A stretch of DNA of 64,000 nucleotides from Paulownia fortunei (lineage: Eukaryota > Streptophyta > Magnoliopsida > Lamiales > Paulowniaceae): positions 5,650,001 through 5,714,000 of the forward strand of contig CM033108.1 of NCBI GenBank assembly GCA_019321725.1, read 5' to 3'. The translations under genes were made by a program, and so were the position numbers. Position 1 is the stretch's first letter. Every line of letters begins with the position of its first letter. The notes below the pieces were generated by a model. It made no database searches. It was not told the origin of the DNA and saw nothing but the letters and a program-made list of their open reading frames with translations. Positions 35,421 through 47,085 of this stretch are shown here, one piece after another.

Positions 35421-36931
35421 ATTTGGCTCTCAACAACGGACCTGCAGATGCAATCTCATATGATTCAAATAAGTATTCACTGTGAAGATGCCAGGCACAA
35501 ATGACAGTGACATTAATTTATAGATGCCAGAAGAAAGTTTTTTGCCTTTTCGAATTCTTTTCCTTGTATTTGGGCTGGTTGATTTTTATTTTTTTTTTAT
35601 TTTTTTCCCTCATCTAATACTTATGCATCTAAAACATTTGAAGTGCATATCAGGTTGTTTTTACAGATGCAAAGTATCTACCAACTTTACAAATCAAGAC
35701 TTTTCGAATTTAGCATCCAGATTTATTGCAGAAGTTGTACCATCTGATCAATCAAATTGAGTCATGCTGCAACTAGATATACAGAACCACGAAGGAAGAC
35801 AGTGACATAAAAGGATGGATTGACTATGTTTCACAATTATGTACTTAAATTAATGTAGATTCATTGCAGAAGTTGTGACATCTGATCCAATCCAGGGATG
35901 CTGCACGTAGATATAAAGAACCATACTGATTACGAGGAGAGCCAAAGGGAGCAATTACCGCATTTCATAATTATGCACTCAAATTAATGCTATTCAAACC
36001 ATAAATGAAGATAAGTAGTGGATAGATTGTAAATATGTAAATAGGTACTCAAAGTATCGACCAACTTTACAAATCAAGACTTTTCCAATTTAGCATTCGA
36101 TTTATTGAACAAGTTGTACCATCTGATCAAAATGCCTCAATAAGATGACAGCTATGGTTAAAGGTCAACCTGTTACAAAAGCAGAAAAACAGAGGTAATG
36201 ATTTGGATTTTTAATTATAAGGATGGCCCATTACAACATGAGGAGAGATGCAATTGCACAGATCTTTGAGCTGCTGGGACTCAAACTCAATATAAGAAGT
36301 TGAGAAAAGAAAAGAAAAGGCGATTATTATTCTATGCACCAATTCTTTAGATAAAAACCTAACTGATTGCAATGGGGCTTTTGTGCGCATCATAGCAACC
36401 TAAATGAGTAGCGATTTCCTATAAAAAGGGAGAAATTTTGAGAGAATATAAGAATTCTATACTTTATTTCTGATCAAAACGGAGAAGTCTTAAATTTATT
36501 GACTCATTCTTCAATATTTGTTTGCCATTACACACAAAACTCCCCTTTTCCACATCTGATACTTATACTACCTAAGAAATATGCTGAAGAAGCCAAGGCC
36601 ATCAGAATTTCAGCCAAAATGTTATATCTTTATTCTCTTCTTCTGTCTAACAAAATTGTTCTCCTCTCACTTCTGCCAATTGCATTTTAGTTCATCCCAT
36701 CCTTCTCACAAGAACATAAAATTTCTGAAGCTGTAAAAGTTTCAGTCTCAGAAGGATGAAACCAAGAAACTTCCCCCATGCTCAGCTGAATCTCATGACA
36801 AAAGTCTCACAAATGTTTACCTATGTTTGTACAATGTCTGCTGTGGCGTGGACAGCACTGTAGATTCAAAGGATCCTGATTTCAGAGTTCAACGTTTAGC
36901 AAGAACCAGTGCTTGATCCATCTATATATAA
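35421..36931. other. Spacer with duplicated blocks between small-protein and PPR genes
   Basis: No coding region recognised. A block containing ACCAACTTTACAAATCAAGA occurs at about 35669-35760 and again at 36051-36135. A partial third copy of its second half (CAGAAGTTGTGACATCTGATC) lies at about 35870-35890. The region may include a 5' UTR exon and intron of the small-protein gene and the PPR gene's 3' UTR. Confidence 0.5.
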
Positions 36932-38392
36932 TTATCCGATCACGCTCTGTCCCACAATTTTATCAACACAGTTTTCTTTCATTAGTACTCTTACCTCCTC
37001 AACCCCACTCCAATTACCTCTTTCAGCATAAATATTGGACAATAACACATAATTTCCTGAATTCCATGGTTCAAGATTGATAAGCTCCTTAACTGCATAC
37101 TCAGCAAGCTCCATGTCACCATTAGTGCGACATGCACTAAGTAAAGCACCCCATAAAGCAGCATTTGGCTTCATTGGCATGGTCTGTATCAATTCATAAG
37201 CCTCTTTCACACAACCACTGCGGCCAAGCAGATCAATCATGCATCCGTAGTGCTCAAGTTTTGGCTTTATATGATGATTCATTACCATTGAAGCAAAGAA
37301 ATCTCTACCTCTTTGCAGCAGACCAGCATGGACACAACAAGCTAAAACCCCAACAAAAGTTGCATCATTAGGGCTTAGACCATAATGATCTGTCATTTCC
37401 TCAAATAATCCAACTCCAAGGTTGCCCTTTCCGTTGAAAGCCAAACCAAAGATCATCGAATTCCAAGAAACCACATTTTTATGAGGCATGTCCGTGAAAA
37501 CTTCAAGAGCTCTCTCCAATTCCCCACATTTACAATAGAAATCCACTAGAGCATTGCCCACCGACACAAAATCTCGGTAAAGACCACTCGACTCGACATA
37601 AGAGTGAACCCACTTCCCAATATCAACTTCGCCCAAACGACCGCATACTGGCAACACCGTCACCACTGTGGCCTCATCAGGATTAAACCCCTGATCCCAC
37701 ATTTCTTGAAAAAGTCCTAAAGCATCGTTATCTCTCCTGCTTTGCACGAGACAAGAAATCATAGTATTCCAAGAAACAACACTCCTTTCACCCATTCGCC
37801 TAAACACACTCAATCCCATGTCTACATCTCCGCTCCTACAAAACCCACGAATCATCAAGTTCCAAACGATCACATCTCTGTGACACATTTCGTCGAACAC
37901 CCTCTTCGCCTCCGCCATTCTCTCACAATTCACATACAACTCCAGGACCCCAACTCTGATCGCTCCAAATCTTTCATACCCAAGAACGAGTACTTCCTTG
38001 TAAACCTCCAGACCTAAATTAAGGTCACGAAGATTGGCACACGCCTTGAGCAAAGGCGCAAAGGTGAATTCGTCGGGCCAAATGCCGCGTTTTTTCATGT
38101 TGGAAAACATCGTGATAGAGTCATGGAAGGGGCCACAAAGGGAGTAGCCCTTGATCATGGAGTTGAAGAGAAGGATGTTGGGGTTGGGAGATTGCTGGAA
38201 TACGCGGTTGGCGTACGGCATTTTGTTGAGGGCGTTGCATATGGAGATGAAGTGGGAGAGGAGCTGGTTGGAGTGGAGAAGGCTGTGGCGGAGGAAGTGA
38301 CCGTGGATTTCGCGGAGGCGGGTTCGGGTGTCGCGGCCGTGGAGAAGGCGGAGGAGTCTCCGTTCCACCACTCGGCTGCTGCCTCTGGTCAT
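36932..38392 (-). CDS. PPR protein, PLS class E subgroup (At1g09190-like)
   Basis: Intronless protein of 486 residues. Pentatricopeptide repeat proteins of the PLS class bind organellar RNA one base per repeat and mostly serve C-to-U editing; E-type members lack their own DYW deaminase and need a partner. The N terminus (RLLRLLHGRDTRTRLREIHG) and the repeats, such as VVWNLMIRGFCRSGDVDMGL and VVSWNTMISCLVQSRRDNDA, resemble Arabidopsis At1g09190 closely along the whole length. The usual 35-residue P, L and S repeats run to about residue 390. An E-type tail (LLGRSGCVKEAYELIQTMPM, then NSGNYVLLSNIYAERGNW) closes the protein, and no DYW domain follows. No clear transit peptide can be judged by eye; organelle location is expected from the family. 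Confidence 0.93.
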   Translation of the reverse strand: MTRGSSRVVERRLLRLLHGRDTRTRLREIHGHFLRHSLLHSNQLLSHFISICNALNKMPYANRVFQQSPNPNILLFNSMIKGYSLCGPFHDSITMFSNMKKRGIWPDEFTFAPLLKACANLRDLNLGLEVYKEVLVLGYERFGAIRVGVLELYVNCERMAEAKRVFDEMCHRDVIVWNLMIRGFCRSGDVDMGLSVFRRMGERSVVSWNTMISCLVQSRRDNDALGLFQEMWDQGFNPDEATVVTVLPVCGRLGEVDIGKWVHSYVESSGLYRDFVSVGNALVDFYCKCGELERALEVFTDMPHKNVVSWNSMIFGLAFNGKGNLGVGLFEEMTDHYGLSPNDATFVGVLACCVHAGLLQRGRDFFASMVMNHHIKPKLEHYGCMIDLLGRSGCVKEAYELIQTMPMKPNAALWGALLSACRTNGDMELAEYAVKELINLEPWNSGNYVLLSNIYAERGNWSGVEEVRVLMKENCVDKIVGQSVIG

Positions 38393-39429
38393 GTGTTCAA
38401 CACTATCAGCTGAGAGCGACGGACGAAAAGTAATAGACTAACGAATGGCGGGAAAAAGAACACTTGTTGGGCGTCCATTTGAACTTTGCCATGTCATTAG
38501 AATTGTGACTAGATCTCTAAATACATTTTTTTTTTTTTTATTAACAAACAAACAAATACATATTTATTACATTAAGATATCAAGGACTATTTAACTATAA
38601 TTAATATTTCTAAATTAAACCATATAATTTTACAATAAAAATTACTACTAAATAGATAAATACGCACATATAAACGGGTTTCAAAACCTCTTAATTATAA
38701 AGTCTACTTTAATTTAATTGGAGTTGAAAATATAAAATTTTAATATTATATTTGACCTTGATTTTTGACGATGAAAAAAAAGAGAAAAAATAAAAGAATC
38801 GAAAGATAAAGCAAAAGATTATAAGTTACTAATTATTTTTCTTAAAATTTTCTCATTAAAATTTAAGAACCAAATGTAGCATATTATTATCCCTAAATTT
38901 CGAATTGATTAGTAGCATTACATCGTTACTCTAAGTGACATAAAAAATCTTACTTTGTTGTGTAGGAAAAATAAATAAAAGCAATAAATTTAAGACGAAG
39001 TATTATGAAAAAATATTCCTTTATTAATGAATGCACATTTATTAATTATTGGACTATTAGTCTAGAACATATCTTTATCACCATAGGAATTCTTTCGGAA
39101 GCAATATAGGCTAACGAAGCATGAGAAAACACGAACAAGTTGGAAAGCCTCACAAAGGCATTGCAGGAGGAAGAAGGTTACTATACTATAAAACACATTG
39201 AAGTGATATTGATTGAGGTGAGTGTTGAAAGACAACTTAAGAGAGTAAGCTCCAATGTAGCTTTGAAAGTGGGTATGATAAGTTTGAAGGTATAGCTAAG
39301 TGGAAAAATGAGACGAGGAGACTGGCCACTTTCATTCGGATTGAGTTAAAACAAACAAGATTTAAGAATATATAATACTATAAAACACGAAAAAACTCAT
39401 TTGGAAGAAAACCAAATAAATCTTTAAAC

Positions 39430-40005
39430 TTTTAGGCTGTGATTGTTTGACCACTCCATTACACAAAACTTTGTTTCATACTTTTTTTTTTTTTAAAATC
39501 GACATTTGTTTGGTATTTAATTTTTTTTAAAAAAAATCACATATCTCTACTTACCTAGTTTTTTTTTTCATAAAATAACAATCAACCAAATACCATATCA
39601 TAAAAAATGTAACATCAAACATTATCATTATTTTTTTCTCCAACCAAAAAAACCAAAAAAAAAAAAAAAAAACACCATCTCTTACAAACCAAACATATTT
39701 CCTTGAGGAATTTTTGGTTTTATTTTAACTATTCTAGGAGAATCTATTTTATGAGAATGTGTGTATTTAGAGAATATGTAATAAAAAACATAATTTATGT
39801 TTAATTTCGTCACACGATATTAAATTAAAAATAAAAAGGGTTGAGAAAATGAATCCAAACATAACCTTAGTTTTTTAAAAAAAATGAAATAACCATCCAA
39901 CCAAATACCATCTTGAACAAAAAATCATATCACATCAAATATTACCATTAATTTTTTTCTAAAAATAAAAAAACAAACTAACAATCACCCAAACATGTCT
40001 AATTT
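39430..40005. mobile_element. Two related MITE-like repeats
   Basis: The block with CAACCAAATACCAT...ACATCAAA...CATTA and ending in CCAAACAT occurs at about 39580-39690 and again at 39895-39998. The first is preceded at 39433 by GCTGTGATTGTTTGACCACT, an inverted counterpart of the AATCAACC/CCAAAC ends. The pattern fits a short foldback family whose second copy may be truncated. No target duplication was fixed. Confidence 0.45.
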
Positions 40006-40198
40006 TACTTATCATTTCTCAAAAAAAAAAAAAATAGGGTCCATAATTGTTGATGTATTATTCTTAACTGATAATTAATTATCGAAAACTGACGTGCATA
40101 ATATAATGGCATGTAACTGTTTTACTGGGGAAACAAAAATAAAAAAACAAACAAACAAACAAAAAACAACGATAATAGCAGCAACAATATAGAGGAAC

Positions 40199-40342
40199 AA
40201 ATCACAATACTGGATCTTTTGCAGCATTAATGGGGATGAAAAGAAAAACTAAAAAAATTATATAAACAACAAATCACACTACTGGATCTTTTGCAGCATT
40301 AATGGGGATGAAAAGAAAAAACAAAAAAATTATATGAACACT
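40199..40342. repeat. 72-bp tandem duplication
   Basis: Two copies with a 72-bp period both contain ACTGGATCTTTTGCAGCATT. They are nearly identical and lie just downstream of the ZMAT2-like gene. Confidence 0.88.
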
Positions 40343-40553
40343 ACGCAAACCAGTCGGATGTTTCCAACAATTTGCTGTAATGTTGGGAGACAATCCAGGA
40401 ACTGCTGGTTTTTGACAAGCCCAGAAGTGCATTGAAAAAGAAACCAAGGCTCCCACAAATAGATTTTTATTCAATGATCAAAAAGGGAGACCAAAGCATG
40501 TGAATTAGTAAAGTTGCTTCAGCTACATTTGTGTAGAGTAATAGCCAATCAGA

Positions 40554-43500
40554 TCATTTTTTGGAGGACCGGAAACCTCCAAATCCCATCATGGCTGCAA
40601 CATCAGGGTCGATCTCGGGTTCCTCCTCCACTGTCTTCTCTTTCTGAGAAATTTGGTCAATCATTAGCAATCATAAACGAAGAGGAGAAACAAAAAACAA
40701 GATTCATAATTAGGCCGAGCATTAACCTTCTTCTCTTTCTTCTTCTCTCGACGTTGACGCTTTCTTTCCTCCTCTTCTTGTTGTTGTTTTAGGATCCGTT
40801 CATCAAAATCTACGATTAGAATAGAGAGAACATTACAGGCTATTCATTCATCATCAGGGCCATTGCGTCACGATCACAAACAATTATAACAGTGAATCTT
40901 AACTGTGTGCAACATGATTACAACAAGACACTTATAGAACACTCCTCACCATAATCCTCCAAAACGTATTCGAAAATCAGGACAAAAATAAAGACAACAT
41001 GTGGAGCATAAGACATAACAAGCATCAAATGCAATAAAAATTACAGACAATGTGTGGCATGCAAGACATTACACGTATTGAAACTGTTGCGATCATGGTA
41101 ATTAAATGGCTTATGTTGTGCATATTTTTTATTTATTTTGCTTTCGGTTCTACAGTAGATTACATCTTAATGATGCACTTCAATATTTAGTTACTTTAAA
41201 CTAAAGATTGCCCAGGAAATTTGTTTCCTTAACACATAATAAAGCTAATATGCATCTATTTCATCAGTTCATAAAAGCCTAGTAGTGTTAGTTCATCATG
41301 TATTCTTAATAAGTGCAACCTAGGCAAGTAGTGTGCAATATTTTAAAATTGTAGCCATGGCATTGAGTTGTATCCCTGTCAATCCGTTAGTGTGCGTGCG
41401 CAACAAGGATCAACGGATAAACATAATACAAACAGAAACAAACTCCAAAACCACCATATATTACAGTGTACCCAAACTGATAATTTGACAAAAGCAATGT
41501 CTGTTGATTCTGGAAAACAATAACCATAGTGGAAGTACCATTCCCTAGTTGTCATTAAAACATCCTGGGGAAGGGTTTTTCTCTTTCGAATATGATGCAT
41601 ATATGCTTCTTTTCAATTTTAAGAATGACAGTTGAACATCTGATTTAGCAAAAATCACAAAATACAGCTCTCCCAAGTAGAAGTACTTGAATTTTTCTAA
41701 TAGGATCCTTGCATGACATTGTGCATTTCAATATATACTTCAACTTTCAAAATTGACAACAATGGCTCTGGAGAAAATTCATTGTGGAGGCAAAAATGGG
41801 AAAATGAGAATCGTGCCATTCCAAGTATGACTAAACTTGGGCTCAATCAAACTAGAAGCTGGACTCAAACCTGGGATGGCAAATATATTAACTGAACTCT
41901 TATATTCCAAGTCTTACCTTGCTCTGTAAAGCCTCCAGTATCTTTCCGCTTCTTGAGAACCTCAAACCGCCGCTGAACCTGTGCACCAAGCAAAATTAAT
42001 AAACATAAACTATAAATGTACTAATACAGAATTATGATAACAGACAAAGGCTTTTCAGTATGTGATATATTTAGAATCGCCTCGCGTGTATGATATGACC
42101 AGGTAACTTGCTAAGACTCCCATGCCACACATATGTTGGACCTACACACAGTGCAGACAACCTACCTGTGACACTTATTTAACCATATTCATGATTTTAT
42201 TGTTTTTTCAATTTTGTTTCAGTCACTTATCACACACCTTGCAGCCCCTTGTAATGCAGTCCAACTTGATCAGAACATAGACCCATATAGTGCAATCTTT
42301 AGAAAATCTCATATGACAAAGCAAAAGAAATATATAACAAAATATTTCCTCAAATGGGCGCAAGAAGGCCATTAACCATATAGTGCATCATCTACGGATA
42401 ATTTGAAATCTCATATGACAAAAATTAGATTATAGCTGATGAACTTGTCAATAGGATTTACTATGAAATCATATGTTATAAACATATTCAGATACTTAAA
42501 TTACACAATAGCAAAAAGATCTATAGAGTACTAAACATAACACAACTGTTGTGCAAATGTCAGCTCAGAGACAGATACCCTCTCCCTTCAATTTGAAGTC
42601 TTCATGATGTGTTGTACCTTCAAAGTGAGGCAGTATCCCTGCTAATATCAAATAGTTCTGCACATGCTCATCTGAATCAACCAAACCCAATCCCCTCCCA
42701 TATAAAAGGGGACGAGAGAGAGAGAGAGAGAGAGAGATGATTCAGGCACAAACGTAGTGAACCCATTCACATCTTAGGACTGGACTGCAGTACTATGATC
42801 AGTACACCCCCAAACCGCTTTGTATGAGTAAGACTTTTGAGGATGTCATTATCTCCCACATTGGCCCATTTGGAAGAGCAATAGACTTATAGAAGAGGTT
42901 AGCGTAGAATTGCCAAATATGCAACTATCTAGAGGGAGAAAACAATAGGCTTAGCACTGATGTGTTCTGTGCAGACAAAGAAGGGAACAACATCCAGCCT
43001 TGGGCTGAGCTGAGGGAGGATGATATCAATGCAAAGAAAAATATGTAGTAGCGGATCAAGTTCCAGGGTAAATTTTTAAGACTAGGACAAGGTAACGAGT
43101 TAGAATTAATTGATAGAATTTTTTGAAACTCAAGTAGGAATGTAATGGATACTCTGAGGACCGAAAAAATAGTTTGTTGTCAGCCAATAGACTTTGCATT
43201 TAATTGACATCAAATATCAAACTAATGGAGTTTCTTCACGGTTTCTCTCTTCCCTTCTCCTTCCTCCCCTTGTTTTTCATTTATGCAGCCACAGTGATAG
43301 TACCTGTGCTAACAACAGTTTTAGAATGCAGACCGCATGGATCATGTTAATGCAATCTTTCATTACCATTAAACATATACTCCGAGAATTATTATCACTT
43401 GCAAAGGATTCATATTAGCCCATGCATTAATTACACAACACATGGCATTGACTGTATCAACTATAGATTGGAAATTAACACCAAAACAGTTAAAAGAGTA

Positions 43501-46500
43501 TTGCTGATACCTAAAGCAGTTAACGACATACTTAAAGCCAATCAACAGAAAGAATATATTAGAGGCCTACCTGCTCCAAGGTTGCCCTTTCAGACCGCAT
43601 AGACATACCCAAAGCTCGTTGATCTAGGATAAAGAATCAAGAGATCTGTCAGCAATTATATAGCACATCTAGGTAAAGCAACCAAAGGAAAGAAAAAAAA
43701 CAAATAAACCATGATTAGATCAACAGATGACATACGCTTCTTTCCATTTATATGATCCAAGTAGTTTGCAGAATCTTTCACTACACATTCGCAAACAGAG
43801 CAGTAGTATCCAGCCTGCAACAAAAACAAATGAATAATGATTTGCATATGGAACAAAAATGGGCACATCTTGAGCACAATTGCTGCATACATTTTAAAAA
43901 GATTCAGTTAACAAACTTGGAGATGGAAATTAACACTTTATTTTAAGTTTTCTTGGATATGGTAGATAATACAGGAAATTAACTCTAGGTTAGAAACATA
44001 TGTTTTTCATACCAGATAGATAGAAGATAGAACCTCAACAGAAGCAAAATTGAGAATCTTTGTAGAATATTTGAACGCAAAAGGGTATTTTAACAAAGCT
44101 CACTAAGTCTTACTATTCTTTTTCTTTGTAATTACCATTCGCAAGGTAAGATGGTTATAAGCCTGAGATGTTTACTGACACTTGATCAGAATGCTGCAAA
44201 AAGTCGATAGTAGGTACCACTTTTAAAGAAACAATAAGATGATTGAGCTTGCAGCCAGGCAATCAAGGATACTAAAGGTTGAAATCCAAGACAGATGCCT
44301 TGATGGAAGAGCAAGAAAGAGGTTTTCCAGACTAGGGATGAAATTTCTGGGGCCCTCCCAAGTATCTTGCAGATACATCCAGTCTCCAACAGATGATTCA
44401 GGCAGCTCTAACAGTTTCCCCTTGCTAGTTAAGCAGAAAGCTTTTTTTTTGCAATTAGATTTAATTTCTGTTTCTGTTTTCATCTACATACGAGTGAAAA
44501 GTTATGAATTCTTTTATAAGAGTTTAAGAAGAAAAATAACACTTCTAAGAGGAGTCAGGTCGTTTAAGGCAGTGACACACTTCAGACATAAGGAGAGCAT
44601 TCCTTTGAATCCACAGGACTGGAACACTCTTAGTTTAGACTCTAATGGGCGCTTCTCAAACCACTAATCTCTATTTATCAGGCAACATAGTGCTTGACTA
44701 ACTAAAATTGCAAATTAGAAGATAGGCATTCGAACGTAGAATGGACACTACATTAAAAAAAAAGGCATCCAAATGTGGAATAGACATTACATTCAGAAGT
44801 TCATTTATCACCAAAAGATGAGACCAATACATGGCAATCGTAAAGTGAAATGCTTATTAAGTATTTTCCTTACGTATCCTGAAAAAGGTAACAATATTAT
44901 CTTACTCAATTAATAAAGTAAGACCCAATTCAAAAGATAATTGGTTCACTTTTAGCTGTCCAAACATGATCTGACTAACATAGGTATACTAAGATGAATA
45001 ACCCCAGAAAAGCTCTCATCTAAAAGTCATAATTTGAAGGAATTGCTTCTAAACTTTCTTCCATCATTATGAATCCCATAAACAAAGATCAACATAATAT
45101 TGAAAGAACTCAACTCCTCCTATCTGTGTAAAGTTTGCTAAGGAATCAAACTACATATCAATAAAATTTGCAATCAAATCAAGCTCCCAAAAATTTAATG
45201 AACACCAAAAGTGCTCTACTCTTAAGGTGACTCTTACAGCTCATTTCGCGATTTCAAGCATAAAGTACTTAAAATTTCACTAGGGACTGATCCTCTCTAA
45301 AGATGATTCTCACAGCTCATTGCATGGTTTCATGCATAAAGTACTTAAAATTCACTTAGGATCCTAATCATGTAGCATTTCCAAGTTGCACACAACCACA
45401 AAAGCTCCTGCCAACTTCAACATGTTTCACTTTAAATTCATATGAAGTTGCAGCCGCTATTGTATAAACAGGGAAAACCTACATGATGCTAGTACTATTT
45501 TCCTATTTAAATGCCCAAGTCCTACTATAGAAAAAAATAATAAAAATCTGAAGGTGAAAGAATTGGTTTATCAAGTACCTGCTGACTTAGGGGCGCAATT
45601 GGAGTCACAACCTACAAAAGAAACAAATAAAATCACATGTGTCCAAAAAAAAAACATTCATATGTATGTGCCTGTAAAAGATTGCAACAATTAATAAAGA
45701 AAAGAAGAAAGAACAGCAAGAGCAATAAAGAAAAGAAGATTTGTATAACTAGAAAGAAGCAAACAGTGGCCAAATTAAAAGGGTACAACTTTACAATACA
45801 ACTTATTTTGTCTTTTTAACATGACTTACACAGTATATTCCACAAAAACATACATAACAAAAAGTCCATCAAGAAAAGAAGAAAGAAGAGGAGCAGTAGT
45901 TATATACATGAAAGAAAAAATGGAAAATGTGAACTTTCTACCCTGTTATGCTTGATTCTTGATAGCACCCCTGACATTTACATACACTTTTACTCAATCA
46001 ACATTGAATAGATTGTCGCGTATGCAGAACCAAAGATAACATTTATTAGCAGACATAATTTTAGGGAAGGAACTGATCTTGACTCTGGTTGTACCAATTG
46101 ACGCTATAATCAAAACATTACTCTTCCTTCTTCCGATATCCTCATTCCCCAGGGTGTGATATTGCTTAGCCAAAAGATTTCTTAATCTAGGTCAGGCTGA
46201 AAACAACAAAAGCAGAAAGTTCCACATGCCACCAAAAGAACAAGTCCTCAATCAATCCTAGTTGGAGCTCTTAATGAAAATCAAATAGATATTTAACACA
46301 TCTCAAATCAACAATCAGATTAAAAGAATTCCCATCTAATCCATCAGTGATGCAGCGAAAGAAAAGAAAATGTCAACTAGTTGTATATCGAAACATAAGA
46401 AAATGTCAACTAGTTGTATATCGAAACACCATTATATGTAATCAATGGCATGGATAATAGTAAGCATTTCAAATGGCCAAACAAACAGCTAACCTGAGTC

Positions 46501-47085
46501 TTTCCCAAGCGTGATTCGAGGTCCACTTCATAATCCCTGTGCTTCAATGGTTTCCTTTGCACTGGCGGCCCACTAGCTGCAACAAACCACACTCACATGA
46601 TTTTTAGTCCAACATTTCAAAGCTCAAGATCCAACATTAAACATTTAATCATTTATACACTGTTCACCAACACAATTTACTAACCAAGTGCTATAACCTA
46701 TACATTTAGAAGCACAAATACATCCAAAAAAATAATTAAACCAAACATCTCACATTTTGATTTTGTCCGACCCTCCGCCTCCTACAACAGACGCACAAAA
46801 AATAAATAAATCACCCTAATCCGAAAAGGGGCCAAAAAAAAAAACTCGAAGCATGAGAAAGAAGAAAAAATTATATTTATGCGACACCCATAGTCAGACC
46901 TTTGCTTCCCGCTCGCGAGCGCGTTGCAGATACTCCTCCCGGTCAAATTTTCTTCGAAAAGTGTTGTCAACTGCAGCAGCCTGCACATAAAGCAGCAAAA
47001 TCTGCCTTTAAAGCCCTTCAAATTCTATCAAATAGAGATGAATATGTAAGCGAGTTGTACTTACGGCGTTGCTGGATTGAGCCAT
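40554..47085 (-). CDS. ZMAT2/Snu23-like U1-type zinc finger splicing factor
   Basis: Homologue of yeast Snu23 and human ZMAT2, a U4/U6.U5 tri-snRNP / B-complex protein that joins the spliceosome before activation. Ten exons on the minus strand: 47065-47085, 46900-46980, 46754-46781, 46494-46576, 45579-45611, 43736-43814, 43571-43623, 41918-41978, 40727-40809, 40554-40643. They give 203 residues, the usual plant length. The C2H2 matrin-type finger is C87-X2-C90-X12-H103-X5-H109 in YYCSVCECVVKDSANYLDH. The flanks PPVQRKPLKHRDYEVDLESR and VAAMMGFGGFRSSKK are family hallmarks. A Lys/Arg/Glu-rich helix precedes the C terminus. Exon 3 is a 28-nt microexon; without it the frame fails, and with it the linker matches the family. 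Several introns carry small tandem repeats. Confidence 0.94.
42714..42737. repeat. (GA)12 microsatellite in ZMAT2 intron
   Basis: A GA dinucleotide run of about 24 bp lies in the intron between exons 7 and 8. Nothing suggests a role. Confidence 0.9.
45236..45365. repeat. Diverged 76-bp tandem duplication in ZMAT2 intron
   Basis: Two copies with a 76-bp offset share ACAGCTCATT and CATAAAGTACTTAAAAT. They have more differences than the other local duplications in this window, so this one is older. Confidence 0.75.
46365..46428. repeat. 32-bp tandem repeat in ZMAT2 intron
   Basis: AAAATGTCAACTAGTTGTAT and the following bases occur twice with a 32-bp period, essentially identical. The repeat is in the intron just downstream of exon 4. 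Confidence 0.85.

Larger units (their letters stand above)
38393..40553. other. AT-rich spacer between PPR and ZMAT2 genes
   Basis: No gene recognised. It contains two related repeat copies at about 39430-39700 and 39850-40005 and a 72-bp tandem duplication at 40199-40342. The last few hundred bases are probably the 3' UTR of the ZMAT2-like gene. Confidence 0.5.

Noticed and set aside
37165..38413. Plus-strand open frames over the PPR gene
   Set aside because: They are antisense shadows of a clearly recognisable 486-residue PPR protein.
44239..44667. 142-codon plus-strand open frame
   Set aside because: It lies in a ZMAT2 intron, has no recognisable domain and includes low-complexity T-run sequence; likely chance.
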